64,000 nucleotides of DNA from CAVSJJ01 sp963728395. GTDB taxonomy: Bacteria; Actinomycetota; Actinomycetes; Actinomycetales; Dermatophilaceae. Shown piece after piece: positions 1 through 7,791 of the stretch. The notes beneath the pieces are model-generated. The model saw nothing but the letters and a program-made list of their open reading frames with translations, searched no databases and was not told the origin of the DNA. The translations under genes and the position numbers were made by a program. The stretch covers positions 221,827 to 285,826 of the forward strand of contig CAVSJJ010000009.1 of NCBI GenBank assembly GCA_963728395.1, written 5' to 3'. The stretch's first letter is position 1; each line of letters starts with the position of its first letter.

Positions 1-36
1 GCTCGCCTCGGTGGCTTGCTCGGTGGTCTCGGTCAT
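1..36 (-). CDS. 5' end of an unidentified gene, cut by the window edge
   Basis: On the minus strand an ATG at 36 (or an in-frame ATG two codons upstream, at 42) opens a frame reading MTETTEQATEAS before the window ends. Upstream of it is an unusually AT-rich stretch with a perfect inverted repeat (72-92), as expected for a regulated promoter. Too little protein is present to name a function. The Thr/Glu-rich N-terminus resembles the cytoplasmic start of some exporters, but that is only a guess. Confidence 0.4.
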   Translation of the reverse strand, partial: MTETTEQATEAS

Positions 37-71
37 GGCCATCTCTTGGGTCGGGTGCTTGCTTGCTACAC

Positions 72-92
72 GCAACCATAAAGCATGGTTGC
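72..92. promoter_or_regulatory. Perfect inverted repeat, likely operator of the left-edge gene
   Basis: GCAACCAT, a 5-base spacer, then ATGGTTGC form an 8-bp perfect dyad. It sits about 30-50 bases upstream of the left-edge minus-strand start codon, in a locally AT-rich segment of a very GC-rich region. This arrangement is typical of a MarR-, PadR- or TetR-type operator. The regulator is not in the window. Confidence 0.5.
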
Positions 93-148
93 AGCAAACA
101 ACTAACCGCTGTCGAGGGTTGCCGTATTCCGGAAGGGGGATCAGGGCG

Positions 149-997
149 TCAGGGGGTGATGACCATCGCGTCGAGGACGCGGTGGGCGATCTCCTCGTCG
201 CCGGCGATCGTCACGGGCAGCTCCGACGCGGGCCGGCGCCCGGCCGAGCGCCGGCAGGCGGCCTGGGTCGACATCGTGATCGTCGTCGTCTCGACATCGG
301 CGTGGTCCTCCGGCTCGCCGCTGAACAGCGGTATGCCGCTCACCCGCCCGTCCCGCTCCTCGACCCGGGCCCCGGCGCGGCCGACGACCGGACCGGTGAG
401 GTCAAGGATGACGGCGTGGCCCGGCGGGACCGTGGCGGTCTTGGCGATGATCCTGGGGAGGGCGTCGAAGAGGTACATCACCGCGACCGAGGCGCCGGGG
501 GCGTCGAGGTCGCCGGGGCGGCCGAGCGCCTCGCGGATGTCCTGCTCGTGGGTCCAGATGTCGAACAACCGCACGGTGATCAGGTCTGCGACCGTCGTCG
601 CACCGAACGGTCCCACCGTCGGGGTGTCGATCGTCGTCGCCGGGTCGCGGTAGAACGCGAGCCGCTCGGCGAGGAGGGCCTCGAGCTCGTCGAGGACCTC
701 GGAGATGTGCCGGCCACGCCGGGCCTCGAGGTACTTCTCGACCCGCTCGCCGAACTCGTGCCGGACGTGGGCGTACCGGGAGACGTCGAGGCCGGGCACC
801 TGCTCCCCGGCCACCATGGCCTCGCCGCCGGCGACGTGGGCGATCTGGTCGAACACCGTCCAGCCGGGGCAGTCGGTCTCCTTCTCCAGGTCACCGGCGC
901 GCAGGCTGTGCCCGAGGTCGAGCACGGCCTGGACCGTCTGGGCGTACCCGTCCGTCAGGGCCGCGAGGTCCTCGGGGGGCGCCGGGTTGAGAGGCAT
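149..997 (-). CDS. Mycothiol-dependent maleylpyruvate isomerase-type (DinB-like) protein
   Basis: A 282-residue protein of the actinobacterial MDMPI/DinB-like four-helix-bundle family. Family members use mycothiol or a bound metal; the substrate of this paralogue is unknown. The N-terminal half carries the family hallmarks: TDCPGWTVFDQIAHVAGGEA (about residues 48-67) and a later FDIWTHEQDIREALGRPG segment, whose His residues usually bind metal. The start is the ATG at 997, in front of MPLNPAPPEDLAAL. It stands alone, divergent from the CopD-CtaG gene at 1122. The family call is firm; the reaction is not predictable. Confidence 0.8.
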   Translation of the reverse strand: MPLNPAPPEDLAALTDGYAQTVQAVLDLGHSLRAGDLEKETDCPGWTVFDQIAHVAGGEAMVAGEQVPGLDVSRYAHVRHEFGERVEKYLEARRGRHISEVLDELEALLAERLAFYRDPATTIDTPTVGPFGATTVADLITVRLFDIWTHEQDIREALGRPGDLDAPGASVAVMYLFDALPRIIAKTATVPPGHAVILDLTGPVVGRAGARVEERDGRVSGIPLFSGEPEDHADVETTTITMSTQAACRRSAGRRPASELPVTIAGDEEIAHRVLDAMVITP

Positions 998-1121
998 GCC
1001 CTGCACAGTACAGACCCGGGGGCCCACGAGGACCACCGGCGACGACCCGCAGCACGGCCCCACCGGTCGCGAGGCGGATCTCACTGCGAGCCTTGAGGGT
1101 GCGCCACCTACTCTGGGTGCC

Positions 1122-3128
1122 ATGTCGAGCGCCTTACCGGCCCGTGTGCGCGCCCCCCAGCCCCCCTCCCTCGTGCGGCCGACCCTTCTCGTCGTCGTCG
1201 TCGCGGTGCTCGCCACGGTGCTCGGCGCCGCGACGACCGGCGCCGTCGACCCCCTCGTCCTGGAGGATCCGGGCGGCTTCGTCCGATGGGGCCTGCCGGT
1301 CGCCGACGTCGTCAGCCAGCTCGCGGCGGTGGCGGCGTTCGGCCTCCTGCTCACCGCGGCCTTCCTCGCTCCCGAGCGCCGCGACACGACCCGCCGGGTC
1401 GAGGCGAACCGGCTCGCGGCCGTTGCCGCCATCGTCTGGGCGGGTGCCGGCGTGCTCAAGCTGCTCCTCGACTTCGCCTCGATCGCCGGCATCCCGCTGA
1501 GCGACCCGGGCTACGTCGCGCAGTTCTTCCGTTTCGTCCTCTCCCTCGAGGTGACCCGGCTCGACCTCGTCAGCGCGGTCGCCGGCGTGGTCGTCGCCAC
1601 GGGAGCGGCCTTCGCGAGCCGCCGGGCGCCGACGGCGTGGCTCACCCTGATCACTCTCGTCTCGATCGTCATGTTCGCCCTGACCGGGCACGTCGGCGGG
1701 TCGGCCTCGCACGAGGACGCCGTCAACTCCCTCGGGGTCCACATCCTCGGCGTCTCGGTGTGGGTCGGGGGCCTGTTCGCCGTCGTCGTCATGCGGACCC
1801 GGCTCGGCCGGGACCTCGGGGTCACCGTGGGCCGCTACTCCGTCCTCGCCGGCTGGGCCTACGCCCTCGTCCTGCTCAGCGGCCTCCAGCAGGCGTGGAT
1901 CCGCGTCGGCTCCTTCGGCGCCTTCGTCGACACGGCATACGGGCGGTTGGTCGTCATCAAGATGCTGGCCCTCGCCGCCCTCGGCGTCGCGGGCTTCGCC
2001 CAGCGTCGCAACCTCGGGACCCGGCTCGAGCGGGACCCCGCCAACGGACGGGCCTTCGCCCGGCTTGCCGCCGGCGAGCTGCTCCTCATGGGACTGGCCA
2101 TCGGCCTCGCGGCCGCGCTCGCACGCAGCGCGCCGCCCATCCCCGACGCGCTACCGGACCCGAGCCGCATCCTCGCCCTGACCGGGTTCCCCGACCCGGG
2201 CCCGATGTCGAGCGCCGACTGGATCACCGCGTGGCGCCCGGACTGGCTGCTCCTGGCGATCGCGGTCGTCGCCGTCGGCCTGTATGCCGCGGGCGTCGCT
2301 CGGCTGCTCCGGCGCGGCGACGCGTGGCCGTGGGGGCGGACGGCGTCCTGGGTCGCCGGCTGGCTCGTCTGGGTCTACACGACGTGCGGCGCCCCGGACA
2401 TCTGGGGCCGGGTGCTCTTCTCGATGCACATGGTCATGCACATGGGCGTCGCGATGCTCGTGCCGGTGCTCCTCGTGCCGGGGGCCCCCATCACCCTGCT
2501 CCTGCGTGCCCTTCCGGCCCGCAAGGACAAGACGTGGGGCCCGCGCGAGCTGTTCCTCCACATCGTCCACTCGCGGGCGATGAAGGTCCTGGCCAACCCG
2601 GTCGTCGCCTCTGCCCTCTTCTTCTTCAGCCTGGCGGCGTTCTACTGGACCCCGCTGTTCACCCTGGCCCTGACGACCCACCTGGGGCACCTGCTGATGA
2701 TGGCCCACTTCATCGTCACCGGGTACCTCTTCGTCTGGGTGCTCATCGGGATCGACCCGGGCCCGCCGAAGTGGTCGCCGCTCATGCTCCTCGTCATCCT
2801 CTTCGCGACGATCTCGTTCCACGCGTTCTTCGGGGTCTCGCTGACGAGCGCGACGGCGCTGCTCGCCGGCGACTTCTTCTCCACGATCCACCAGCCGTGG
2901 ATGCCGGGCATGCTCGCCGACCAGGTCACGGCCGGCGAGATCGCCTGGGGCATCGGCGAGGTGCCGACCCTCGTGCTGGCCGTCCTCGTCGCCCGCAACT
3001 GGGTGCGCCGGGACGAGCACGAGACCAAGCGGCGCGACCGGCAGGCCGACCGGGACGGCGACGCCGAGCTCGCGGCATACAACGACTACCTCGCCACGGC
3101 GCGCGAGGCGCTCAAGGAGCGGCGCTGA
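1122..3128 (+). CDS. CopD-CtaG fusion: copper/cytochrome oxidase assembly membrane protein
   Basis: A 668-residue polytopic membrane protein. The first ~320 residues match the CopD copper-resistance fold (several membrane segments, including HILGVSVWVGGLFAVVV). The second part, from about 370 to 640, matches the CtaG/caa3-type oxidase assembly family (FSMHMVMHMGVAMLVPVLL, TTHLGHLLMMAHFIVTGYLF, with conserved His and Met residues that could carry copper). Such fusions are common in actinobacteria and are thought to move copper toward the aa3 oxidase. The start is the ATG at 1122, because the frame upstream lies over the antisense of the preceding gene. The stop overlaps the next start (ATGA), so the pair is translationally coupled. 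Confidence 0.85.
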   Translation: MSSALPARVRAPQPPSLVRPTLLVVVVAVLATVLGAATTGAVDPLVLEDPGGFVRWGLPVADVVSQLAAVAAFGLLLTAAFLAPERRDTTRRVEANRLAAVAAIVWAGAGVLKLLLDFASIAGIPLSDPGYVAQFFRFVLSLEVTRLDLVSAVAGVVVATGAAFASRRAPTAWLTLITLVSIVMFALTGHVGGSASHEDAVNSLGVHILGVSVWVGGLFAVVVMRTRLGRDLGVTVGRYSVLAGWAYALVLLSGLQQAWIRVGSFGAFVDTAYGRLVVIKMLALAALGVAGFAQRRNLGTRLERDPANGRAFARLAAGELLLMGLAIGLAAALARSAPPIPDALPDPSRILALTGFPDPGPMSSADWITAWRPDWLLLAIAVVAVGLYAAGVARLLRRGDAWPWGRTASWVAGWLVWVYTTCGAPDIWGRVLFSMHMVMHMGVAMLVPVLLVPGAPITLLLRALPARKDKTWGPRELFLHIVHSRAMKVLANPVVASALFFFSLAAFYWTPLFTLALTTHLGHLLMMAHFIVTGYLFVWVLIGIDPGPPKWSPLMLLVILFATISFHAFFGVSLTSATALLAGDFFSTIHQPWMPGMLADQVTAGEIAWGIGEVPTLVLAVLVARNWVRRDEHETKRRDRQADRDGDAELAAYNDYLATAREALKERR

Positions 3129-3934
3129 TGCGGGTCGCGATCGTCCAGCTCGCCTACGGCGACGAAGAGCCGATGGCCGAGCGGGTCGAGCGTGTCGCCG
3201 CGCTCGTCCGGGACCAGGCCGGCCACGACCTCGTCGTCCTGCCCGAGTTGTGGGGCGCGACCGGCTTCGGCTACGAGCGGTGGGAGGCCGACGCCCAGCC
3301 GCTGGACGGTCCCATCGCCGAGGCGATGGCGGCGGCGGCGCAGGCGGCGGGGGTCACCCTCCACGCCGGCTCGATCGTCGAGCGGCTGCAGACGCCCGGT
3401 CCGGACGGGAACCTGCTGGCCAACACCTCGCTGCTGTATGCCGCCGACGGCACCGTGAGCGCGGTCTATCGGAAGATCCACCGGTTCGGTTTCGGGGCGG
3501 GCGAGCCGAAGCTCATGGAGGCCGGCGAGGAGGTCGTCCTGGCCGAGGCCCCCTCCGGCGCAGGCGGATCCGTGGCGGTGGGCCTGTCGACGTGCTACGA
3601 CCTGCGCTTCCCCGAGCTCTACCGGCGCCAGGCTGCGGCCGGGGCCGAGGTCTTCGTCGTCCCGGCCGCCTGGCCGGCCGCGCGGGTCGGGCACTGGCGG
3701 CTGCTGGGCCGGGCGCGGGCGGTCGAGAACCAGTGCGTCGTCATCCAGTGCAACACGGCGGGGACGCACGCCGGCCACGAGATGGGCGGCCTGAGCCAGG
3801 TCGTCACGGCGACCGGGGAGGTCCTCGTCGAGGGCTCACCCACCGCGCAGGAGGTCCTCTCGGTCGAGGTCGACCTCGACGCGACCACGGCATACCGGGC
3901 CGCCTTCCCCGTCCTGCGCGACCGCCGCCTCTGA
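3128..3934 (+). CDS. Carbon-nitrogen hydrolase (nitrilase superfamily)
   Basis: A 268-residue amidase or omega-amidase-like member of the nitrilase superfamily. The Glu-Lys-Cys triad is visible: E40 in LPELW, K116 in VYRKIHRFGF and C156 in STCYDLRFPELYR. The length is normal for a single-domain member and there is no signal peptide, so it is cytosolic. Its start overlaps the stop of the upstream CopD-CtaG gene. The substrate (short-chain amide, deaminated glutathione or other) cannot be told from sequence. A dispersed repeat begins ten bases after the stop. Confidence 0.88.
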   Translation: MRVAIVQLAYGDEEPMAERVERVAALVRDQAGHDLVVLPELWGATGFGYERWEADAQPLDGPIAEAMAAAAQAAGVTLHAGSIVERLQTPGPDGNLLANTSLLYAADGTVSAVYRKIHRFGFGAGEPKLMEAGEEVVLAEAPSGAGGSVAVGLSTCYDLRFPELYRRQAAAGAEVFVVPAAWPAARVGHWRLLGRARAVENQCVVIQCNTAGTHAGHEMGGLSQVVTATGEVLVEGSPTAQEVLSVEVDLDATTAYRAAFPVLRDRRL

Positions 3935-3943
3935 TCCCCCTTT

Positions 3944-4024
3944 GTCCCGACTTTCCCGCCTCAGGCGGGAAAGTGGCACTTCACCCGGGAACATTCCCCC
4001 GGCGAAGTGCCAGGTTCCGGGGGG
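3944..4024. repeat. Dispersed double-hairpin intergenic repeat, copy A
   Basis: About 80 bp that recurs in inverse orientation at 18541-18618. It holds two dyads. The first is ACTTTCCCGCCT/AGGCGGGAAAGT (3950-3974). The second is TGGCACTTCACCC paired with GGCGAAGTGCCA. It lies in the gap between two convergent genes (nitrilase and the secreted hydrolase), where it could also end transcription from both sides. See copy B. Confidence 0.8.
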
Positions 4025-4122
4025 ATGTCGCTCCGCCGGCCCGGCCAACGACCGACGGCCGGCCACCCGCGCGAGGCGGGTGGCCGGCCGTGGCGGCCTA
4101 CGGCCGGTCACCCGGTCCGGCG

Positions 4123-5844
4123 TCAGCCGGCGAGCTGGGCCCGCTCGAGGATGCTGCGCAGGTCGCTCGGGAGCCGATCCGACGTGTCGCCGGTCGTCGT
4201 GCCGCCGGACGCACCACCCGAGGCGCCCGGCGACGCGCTCTGCGGCGCGAGGCTGCGGGTCGCCGCCGCCGGGGCCGGCGCCGGGTCCGGCGCGGGGACC
4301 GGCTCACACTGGACGTCGGAGGTCCACCGGCCCGGCTTGCGCGGGTCGAGGGCTCCGGTGAGCAGGTAGTCGGCGATCCGGTCGTCGGTGCACGAGACGC
4401 CGGAGAGCGACCCGGCGTGGGTCGTGCCACCGACACCCTCGATGAGGACCGACCTCGGGAAGCGCTTGCGCACCTCGAGGGCACCGGCATACGGCGTGGC
4501 CGCGTCGTTGGTCTCCTCGATGAGGAGGATCGGCGGGACCTTCGTGCCCATGACATTGACCGGGTGGCGGGCCGACTTGCCCGCCCAGGTCAGGCAGGGC
4601 GCGTTGTACCAGGTGTTGTTCCAGGTGAGGAACGGCGCCTGGCGGTAGGTCCGCCACGAGTCACGGCGCTGCGTGGACCAGCGGGGCCACGTCGTGTCGG
4701 TGCACTGGACGGCGTTGTAGACGGCGTAGGTGTTGTCCGACCCCGGGCCGGAGCCGTTCGCCCCGTCGTAGAGGTCGATGATCGGGCCGTAGTCGCCGGC
4801 GACGGCGGCCTTGAACGCCTCTGCCACCTGCTCCCAGCCGTAGACGTAGTAGGCCGCGGAGACGAACGCGTCGTTCCACTCATCGGGGCCGATCTTGCCG
4901 TCGAAGGGGGCCTTCCGCGCCTTGTCCTGCATCGCGTAGTAGAGCCGGAGGATCTGCCGGCCACTCGTGCCGAGCCCGTAGACGTCGTTGTGCGCGGCGA
5001 CCCAGTCGAAATAGATCTTGATGTTCTTGTCGAACTGGAGGTCCTGGTTGAGGTTGGCCCGGTACCAGACGTCCTTGGGATTGACGACCCCGTCGAAGAC
5101 CATCCGGCGCACCCGGTCCGGATGCAGCGTGGCGTAGACCTGGCCGAGGTACGTGCCGTAGGAGAAGCCGTAGTAGTTGATCTTGTCGGCACCGAACGCC
5201 TTGCGGATGCTCTCCATGTCGTTGACCCAGTCCGTGGTCCTCATGTGGTCGAGCAGCTCACCGCCGACCTTCGCGCAGGCCGCCGAGTAGCCCGCCGCCT
5301 TGTCCAGCCAGGTGCGCTCCAGCCGGCGGGTGAACGGCACGTAGTCCGGGCGGTCATAGGGGAAGTAGTCACCGTCGCAGGAGAGGTTCGGCTGGGAGGT
5401 GCCCACACCGCGCGGGTCGAAGCCGATCCAGTCGTACGGGTCGCCGCCACCGTTCGGCACATAGGCACCGAGCCGGGCGAGGTTCAGTCCCGACCCGCCC
5501 GGACCGCCGGGGTTGACGAGCATGATGCCCTGGGCATCGGCGTCGGAGGTCTTGTGCCTGATCTCCGAGACGCCGATCTTGATCGTCGTGCCGTCGGGGT
5601 GGGCGTAGTCCAGCGGGACGGTCAGCAGGCCGCAGCGCGCACCGGCCGCCTGCATGCGTGGGCTGGAGCACTCGCCCCACTCGATGGGCGGCGGGGTGTA
5701 GCCCTCGCCGTGATGGTCATCGTCGTGACCATGCCCGTGCCCGGCCGTGAGGGCCGGCAGCGGACTCGCCGTCGCGGCGCCGGCGCCGGCCAGCGTGGCG
5801 CTAGCGACGCCCAGGGCGAGGACCGCCGTGGTGAGTTTCCTCAT
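4123..5844 (-). CDS. Secreted alpha/beta hydrolase, tripeptidyl aminopeptidase-like
   Basis: A 573-residue secreted serine hydrolase of the actinobacterial tripeptidyl-aminopeptidase / SlpD-SlpE type. It opens with a signal peptide (MRKLTTAVLALGVASATLAG then ASA-like cleavage), followed by a His/Asp-rich linker (HGHGHDDDHH) that may bind metal. The hydrolase core shows the oxyanion segment NPGGPGGSG and the nucleophile elbow YGFSYGTYLGQVYA. The C-terminal TAP-like domain has ETNDAATPYAGA (Asp) and GTTHAG (His). The last ~60 residues are a Pro/Ala/Ser-rich tail, possibly a wall spacer. The start at 5844 has AAGGGAA upstream. It is divergent from the FAD oxidase gene. The likely role is release of N-terminal peptides outside the cell. 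Confidence 0.85.
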   Translation of the reverse strand: MRKLTTAVLALGVASATLAGAGAATASPLPALTAGHGHGHDDDHHGEGYTPPPIEWGECSSPRMQAAGARCGLLTVPLDYAHPDGTTIKIGVSEIRHKTSDADAQGIMLVNPGGPGGSGLNLARLGAYVPNGGGDPYDWIGFDPRGVGTSQPNLSCDGDYFPYDRPDYVPFTRRLERTWLDKAAGYSAACAKVGGELLDHMRTTDWVNDMESIRKAFGADKINYYGFSYGTYLGQVYATLHPDRVRRMVFDGVVNPKDVWYRANLNQDLQFDKNIKIYFDWVAAHNDVYGLGTSGRQILRLYYAMQDKARKAPFDGKIGPDEWNDAFVSAAYYVYGWEQVAEAFKAAVAGDYGPIIDLYDGANGSGPGSDNTYAVYNAVQCTDTTWPRWSTQRRDSWRTYRQAPFLTWNNTWYNAPCLTWAGKSARHPVNVMGTKVPPILLIEETNDAATPYAGALEVRKRFPRSVLIEGVGGTTHAGSLSGVSCTDDRIADYLLTGALDPRKPGRWTSDVQCEPVPAPDPAPAPAAATRSLAPQSASPGASGGASGGTTTGDTSDRLPSDLRSILERAQLAG

Positions 5845-5922
5845 GTGGTGTTCCCTTCCAGGAGTGAGGGCCCACGGGATGCGCACCTCGTGAGTCCGCC
5901 GCCGGGCCCGACGACCCACCTT

Positions 5923-5942
5923 GAGTGAGGTGCGCCTCACTC
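5923..5942. promoter_or_regulatory. Inverted repeat in divergent promoter region
   Basis: GAGTGAGG, TGCG, CCTCACTC form an 8-bp perfect dyad in the 123-bp gap between the two divergent starts at 5844 and 5968. It could serve either gene as an operator. Nothing in the sequence identifies the protein that binds it. Confidence 0.4.
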
Positions 5943-5967
5943 GCAACCGGAGCGTCATGATGGGGGC

Positions 5968-7338
5968 ATGGACGCTGACGCCGTGGTCGCCGCGCTCGCC
6001 TCCGCCCTGCCCGCCGGGGTGGTGGCGACGGGCGCCGAGGCGATGGACAAGTACCGCCACGACTGGTCCCAGGACGGGACCGCCGGTATGCCGGTGGCGG
6101 TGGTCCGCGCCGAAAGCGCGGCCCACGTCCAGGTGGCGGTCCGCTGGGCGGCCGACCACGGAATACCCGTCGTTCCGCGCGGGGCCGGAAGCGGGCTGTC
6201 GGGCGGGGCCAACGCGGTCGACGGCGGCATCGTCGTGACGACCGAGCGGATGCGCGGGATCGAGATCGACACCGCCGCCCGCGTCGCCGTCGTCGAGCCG
6301 GGCGCGCTCAACGTCGAGGTCAAGCGCGCCGCCGCCGAGCACGGGCTGTGGTACCCGCCGGACCCGAGCTCGTACGAGATCTGCTCGATCGGCGGCAACA
6401 TCGCGACGAACGCCGGTGGGCTGTGCTGCGTCAAGTACGGCGTGACGACCGACTACGTCCTCGGCCTCGACGTCGTCCTCGCCGACGCCACTGTCATCAC
6501 GCTCGGCGGCAAACGGGTCAAGGACGTCGCCGGGCTCTCGCTGCTCAAGCTGTTCGTCGGGTCGGAGGGGACCCTCGGCATCGTCACCCGGGCGATCCTC
6601 CGGCTCGTGCCGGCCCAGGAGGCGCGCTCGACGCTCGTCGCGACGTTCGCCAGCGTCGAGACCGCGGCCGCCGCGGTCATCGAGATGGGCCGAATGCTGC
6701 GGCCGTCGATGCTGGAGCTGATGGACCGGGAGTCGATCAACGCCGTCGAGGACTACCAGCCGATGGGTCTGGACCGGGATGCCGGTGCGCTGCTCATCGC
6801 CCAGTCCGACGTGCCGGCCCTGGCACGTCCCGCCGAGATGGCGGCGATCGCGGATGCCTGCCGATCGGCGGGGGCCACGCAGATGTACGCCACCGACGAC
6901 CCGGAGGACGGCGAGCAGTTCGTCCAGGCGCGGCGGCTGGCGTTCCCGGCGATCGAGGCGACCGGGTCGCTGCTGCTCGAGGACGTCGGGGTGCCGGTAC
7001 CGCTGCTGCCGGTCCTGCTGGCGGAGATCTCGACGGTCGCCGGACGGCACCGGATCCGGATCCCCACCGTCGCCCATGCCGGTGACGGCAACATCCACCC
7101 GATCATCGTCTTCGACCCCGCCGACGCCGATGCGAACGAGCGGGCCCGGCGCGCCTTCGACGACGTGATGGCGGCCGCGATCGCGCTCGGCGGGACGATC
7201 ACCGGTGAGCACGGGGTCGGGCGGGCCAAGAAGGGCGCGTTGCCCGCCCAGCTCGGCCCCGACGTCATGGCCCTGACCCGCCGGGTCAAGGACGCGCTGG
7301 ATCCGCAGGGCATCCTCAACCCCGGCGCGATCCTGTGA
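5968..7338 (+). CDS. FAD-binding oxidase, GlcD/D-2-hydroxyacid dehydrogenase type
   Basis: A 456-residue flavoprotein of the glycolate oxidase GlcD / D-lactate dehydrogenase family. It oxidises a D-2-hydroxyacid to the 2-oxoacid. The N-terminal PCMH-type FAD domain shows VPRGAGSGLSGGA and GGNIATNAGGLCCVKYG. The C-terminal FAD-linked oxidase domain carries the metal/substrate His motifs HAGDGNIHP and TGEHGVGRAKK. The length is typical. It is cytosolic or peripheral, with no signal peptide. No iron-sulfur partner gene lies beside it, so the electron acceptor is unknown. Glycolate, D-lactate and longer hydroxyacids are all possible. Confidence 0.88.
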   Translation: MDADAVVAALASALPAGVVATGAEAMDKYRHDWSQDGTAGMPVAVVRAESAAHVQVAVRWAADHGIPVVPRGAGSGLSGGANAVDGGIVVTTERMRGIEIDTAARVAVVEPGALNVEVKRAAAEHGLWYPPDPSSYEICSIGGNIATNAGGLCCVKYGVTTDYVLGLDVVLADATVITLGGKRVKDVAGLSLLKLFVGSEGTLGIVTRAILRLVPAQEARSTLVATFASVETAAAAVIEMGRMLRPSMLELMDRESINAVEDYQPMGLDRDAGALLIAQSDVPALARPAEMAAIADACRSAGATQMYATDDPEDGEQFVQARRLAFPAIEATGSLLLEDVGVPVPLLPVLLAEISTVAGRHRIRIPTVAHAGDGNIHPIIVFDPADADANERARRAFDDVMAAAIALGGTITGEHGVGRAKKGALPAQLGPDVMALTRRVKDALDPQGILNPGAIL

Positions 7339-7448
7339 GCGTGACCGTGTGCCGGGCCGGGGTCGGTGTTCCCGGGGCGGTTGGCCGGATGCCGGCCAGG
7401 GTAGGAGAGCACGGTCAGTGCCCGTATCCCCTACACCTGGAGAACCCC

Positions 7449-7706
7449 ATGTACATCGGACTGGGCATCTTCCTGCTCGTCGTCGGCGCGATCCTCACCT
7501 TCGCGGTGGACGCCAGCGTCAACGGCATCGACTTGTCGCTCATCGGCTGGATCCTCATGGCCGGCGGGCTGCTCGCCATCGTCCTCTCGCTCGCCATGCG
7601 CGGGCGCAACAGCGCCGGCGGGGGCTACTCCTCGCGCCGGGTCAGCTCCTCGGATCCCGCGACGGGTGAGCGCGTCGACGAGGTCCACGTGGACCGGGAC
7701 CGCTGA
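7449..7706 (+). CDS. DUF6458 family small membrane protein
   Basis: An 85-residue protein with two membrane segments (about residues 2-20 and 30-50) joined by DASVNGIDLSLIGWILM, the signature of the actinobacterial DUF6458 family. A polar, Ser/Arg/Asp-rich cytoplasmic tail ends in VDEVHVDRDR. The function is unknown. The start is the ATG at 7449. A strong hairpin terminator follows the stop. Confidence 0.8.
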   Translation: MYIGLGIFLLVVGAILTFAVDASVNGIDLSLIGWILMAGGLLAIVLSLAMRGRNSAGGGYSSRRVSSSDPATGERVDEVHVDRDR

Positions 7707-7722
7707 CCGCGGACCACGACGC

Positions 7723-7758
7723 CGAGGGCCCCGCACCGATCCTGGTGCGGGGCCCTCG
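7723..7758. terminator. Hairpin terminator between convergent genes
   Basis: A 15-bp perfect stem (CGAGGGCCCCGCACC at 7723-7737, complement at 7744-7758) with a 6-base loop. It lies between the DUF6458 gene and the convergent acyl-CoA dehydrogenase gene. There is no T-run, as usual in this genome. It should work in both directions. Confidence 0.85.
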
Positions 7759-7791
7759 CGTATGCCGGTCGCGCATGCCGGCCGGGATGGG

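Noticed and set aside
5968..7212. Minus-strand open frame continuing upstream of the secreted hydrolase to 7212
   Set aside because: It lies antisense to the FAD oxidase, has no family motifs, and the signal peptide and ribosome site fix the true start at 5844. It is a GC-rich shadow frame.
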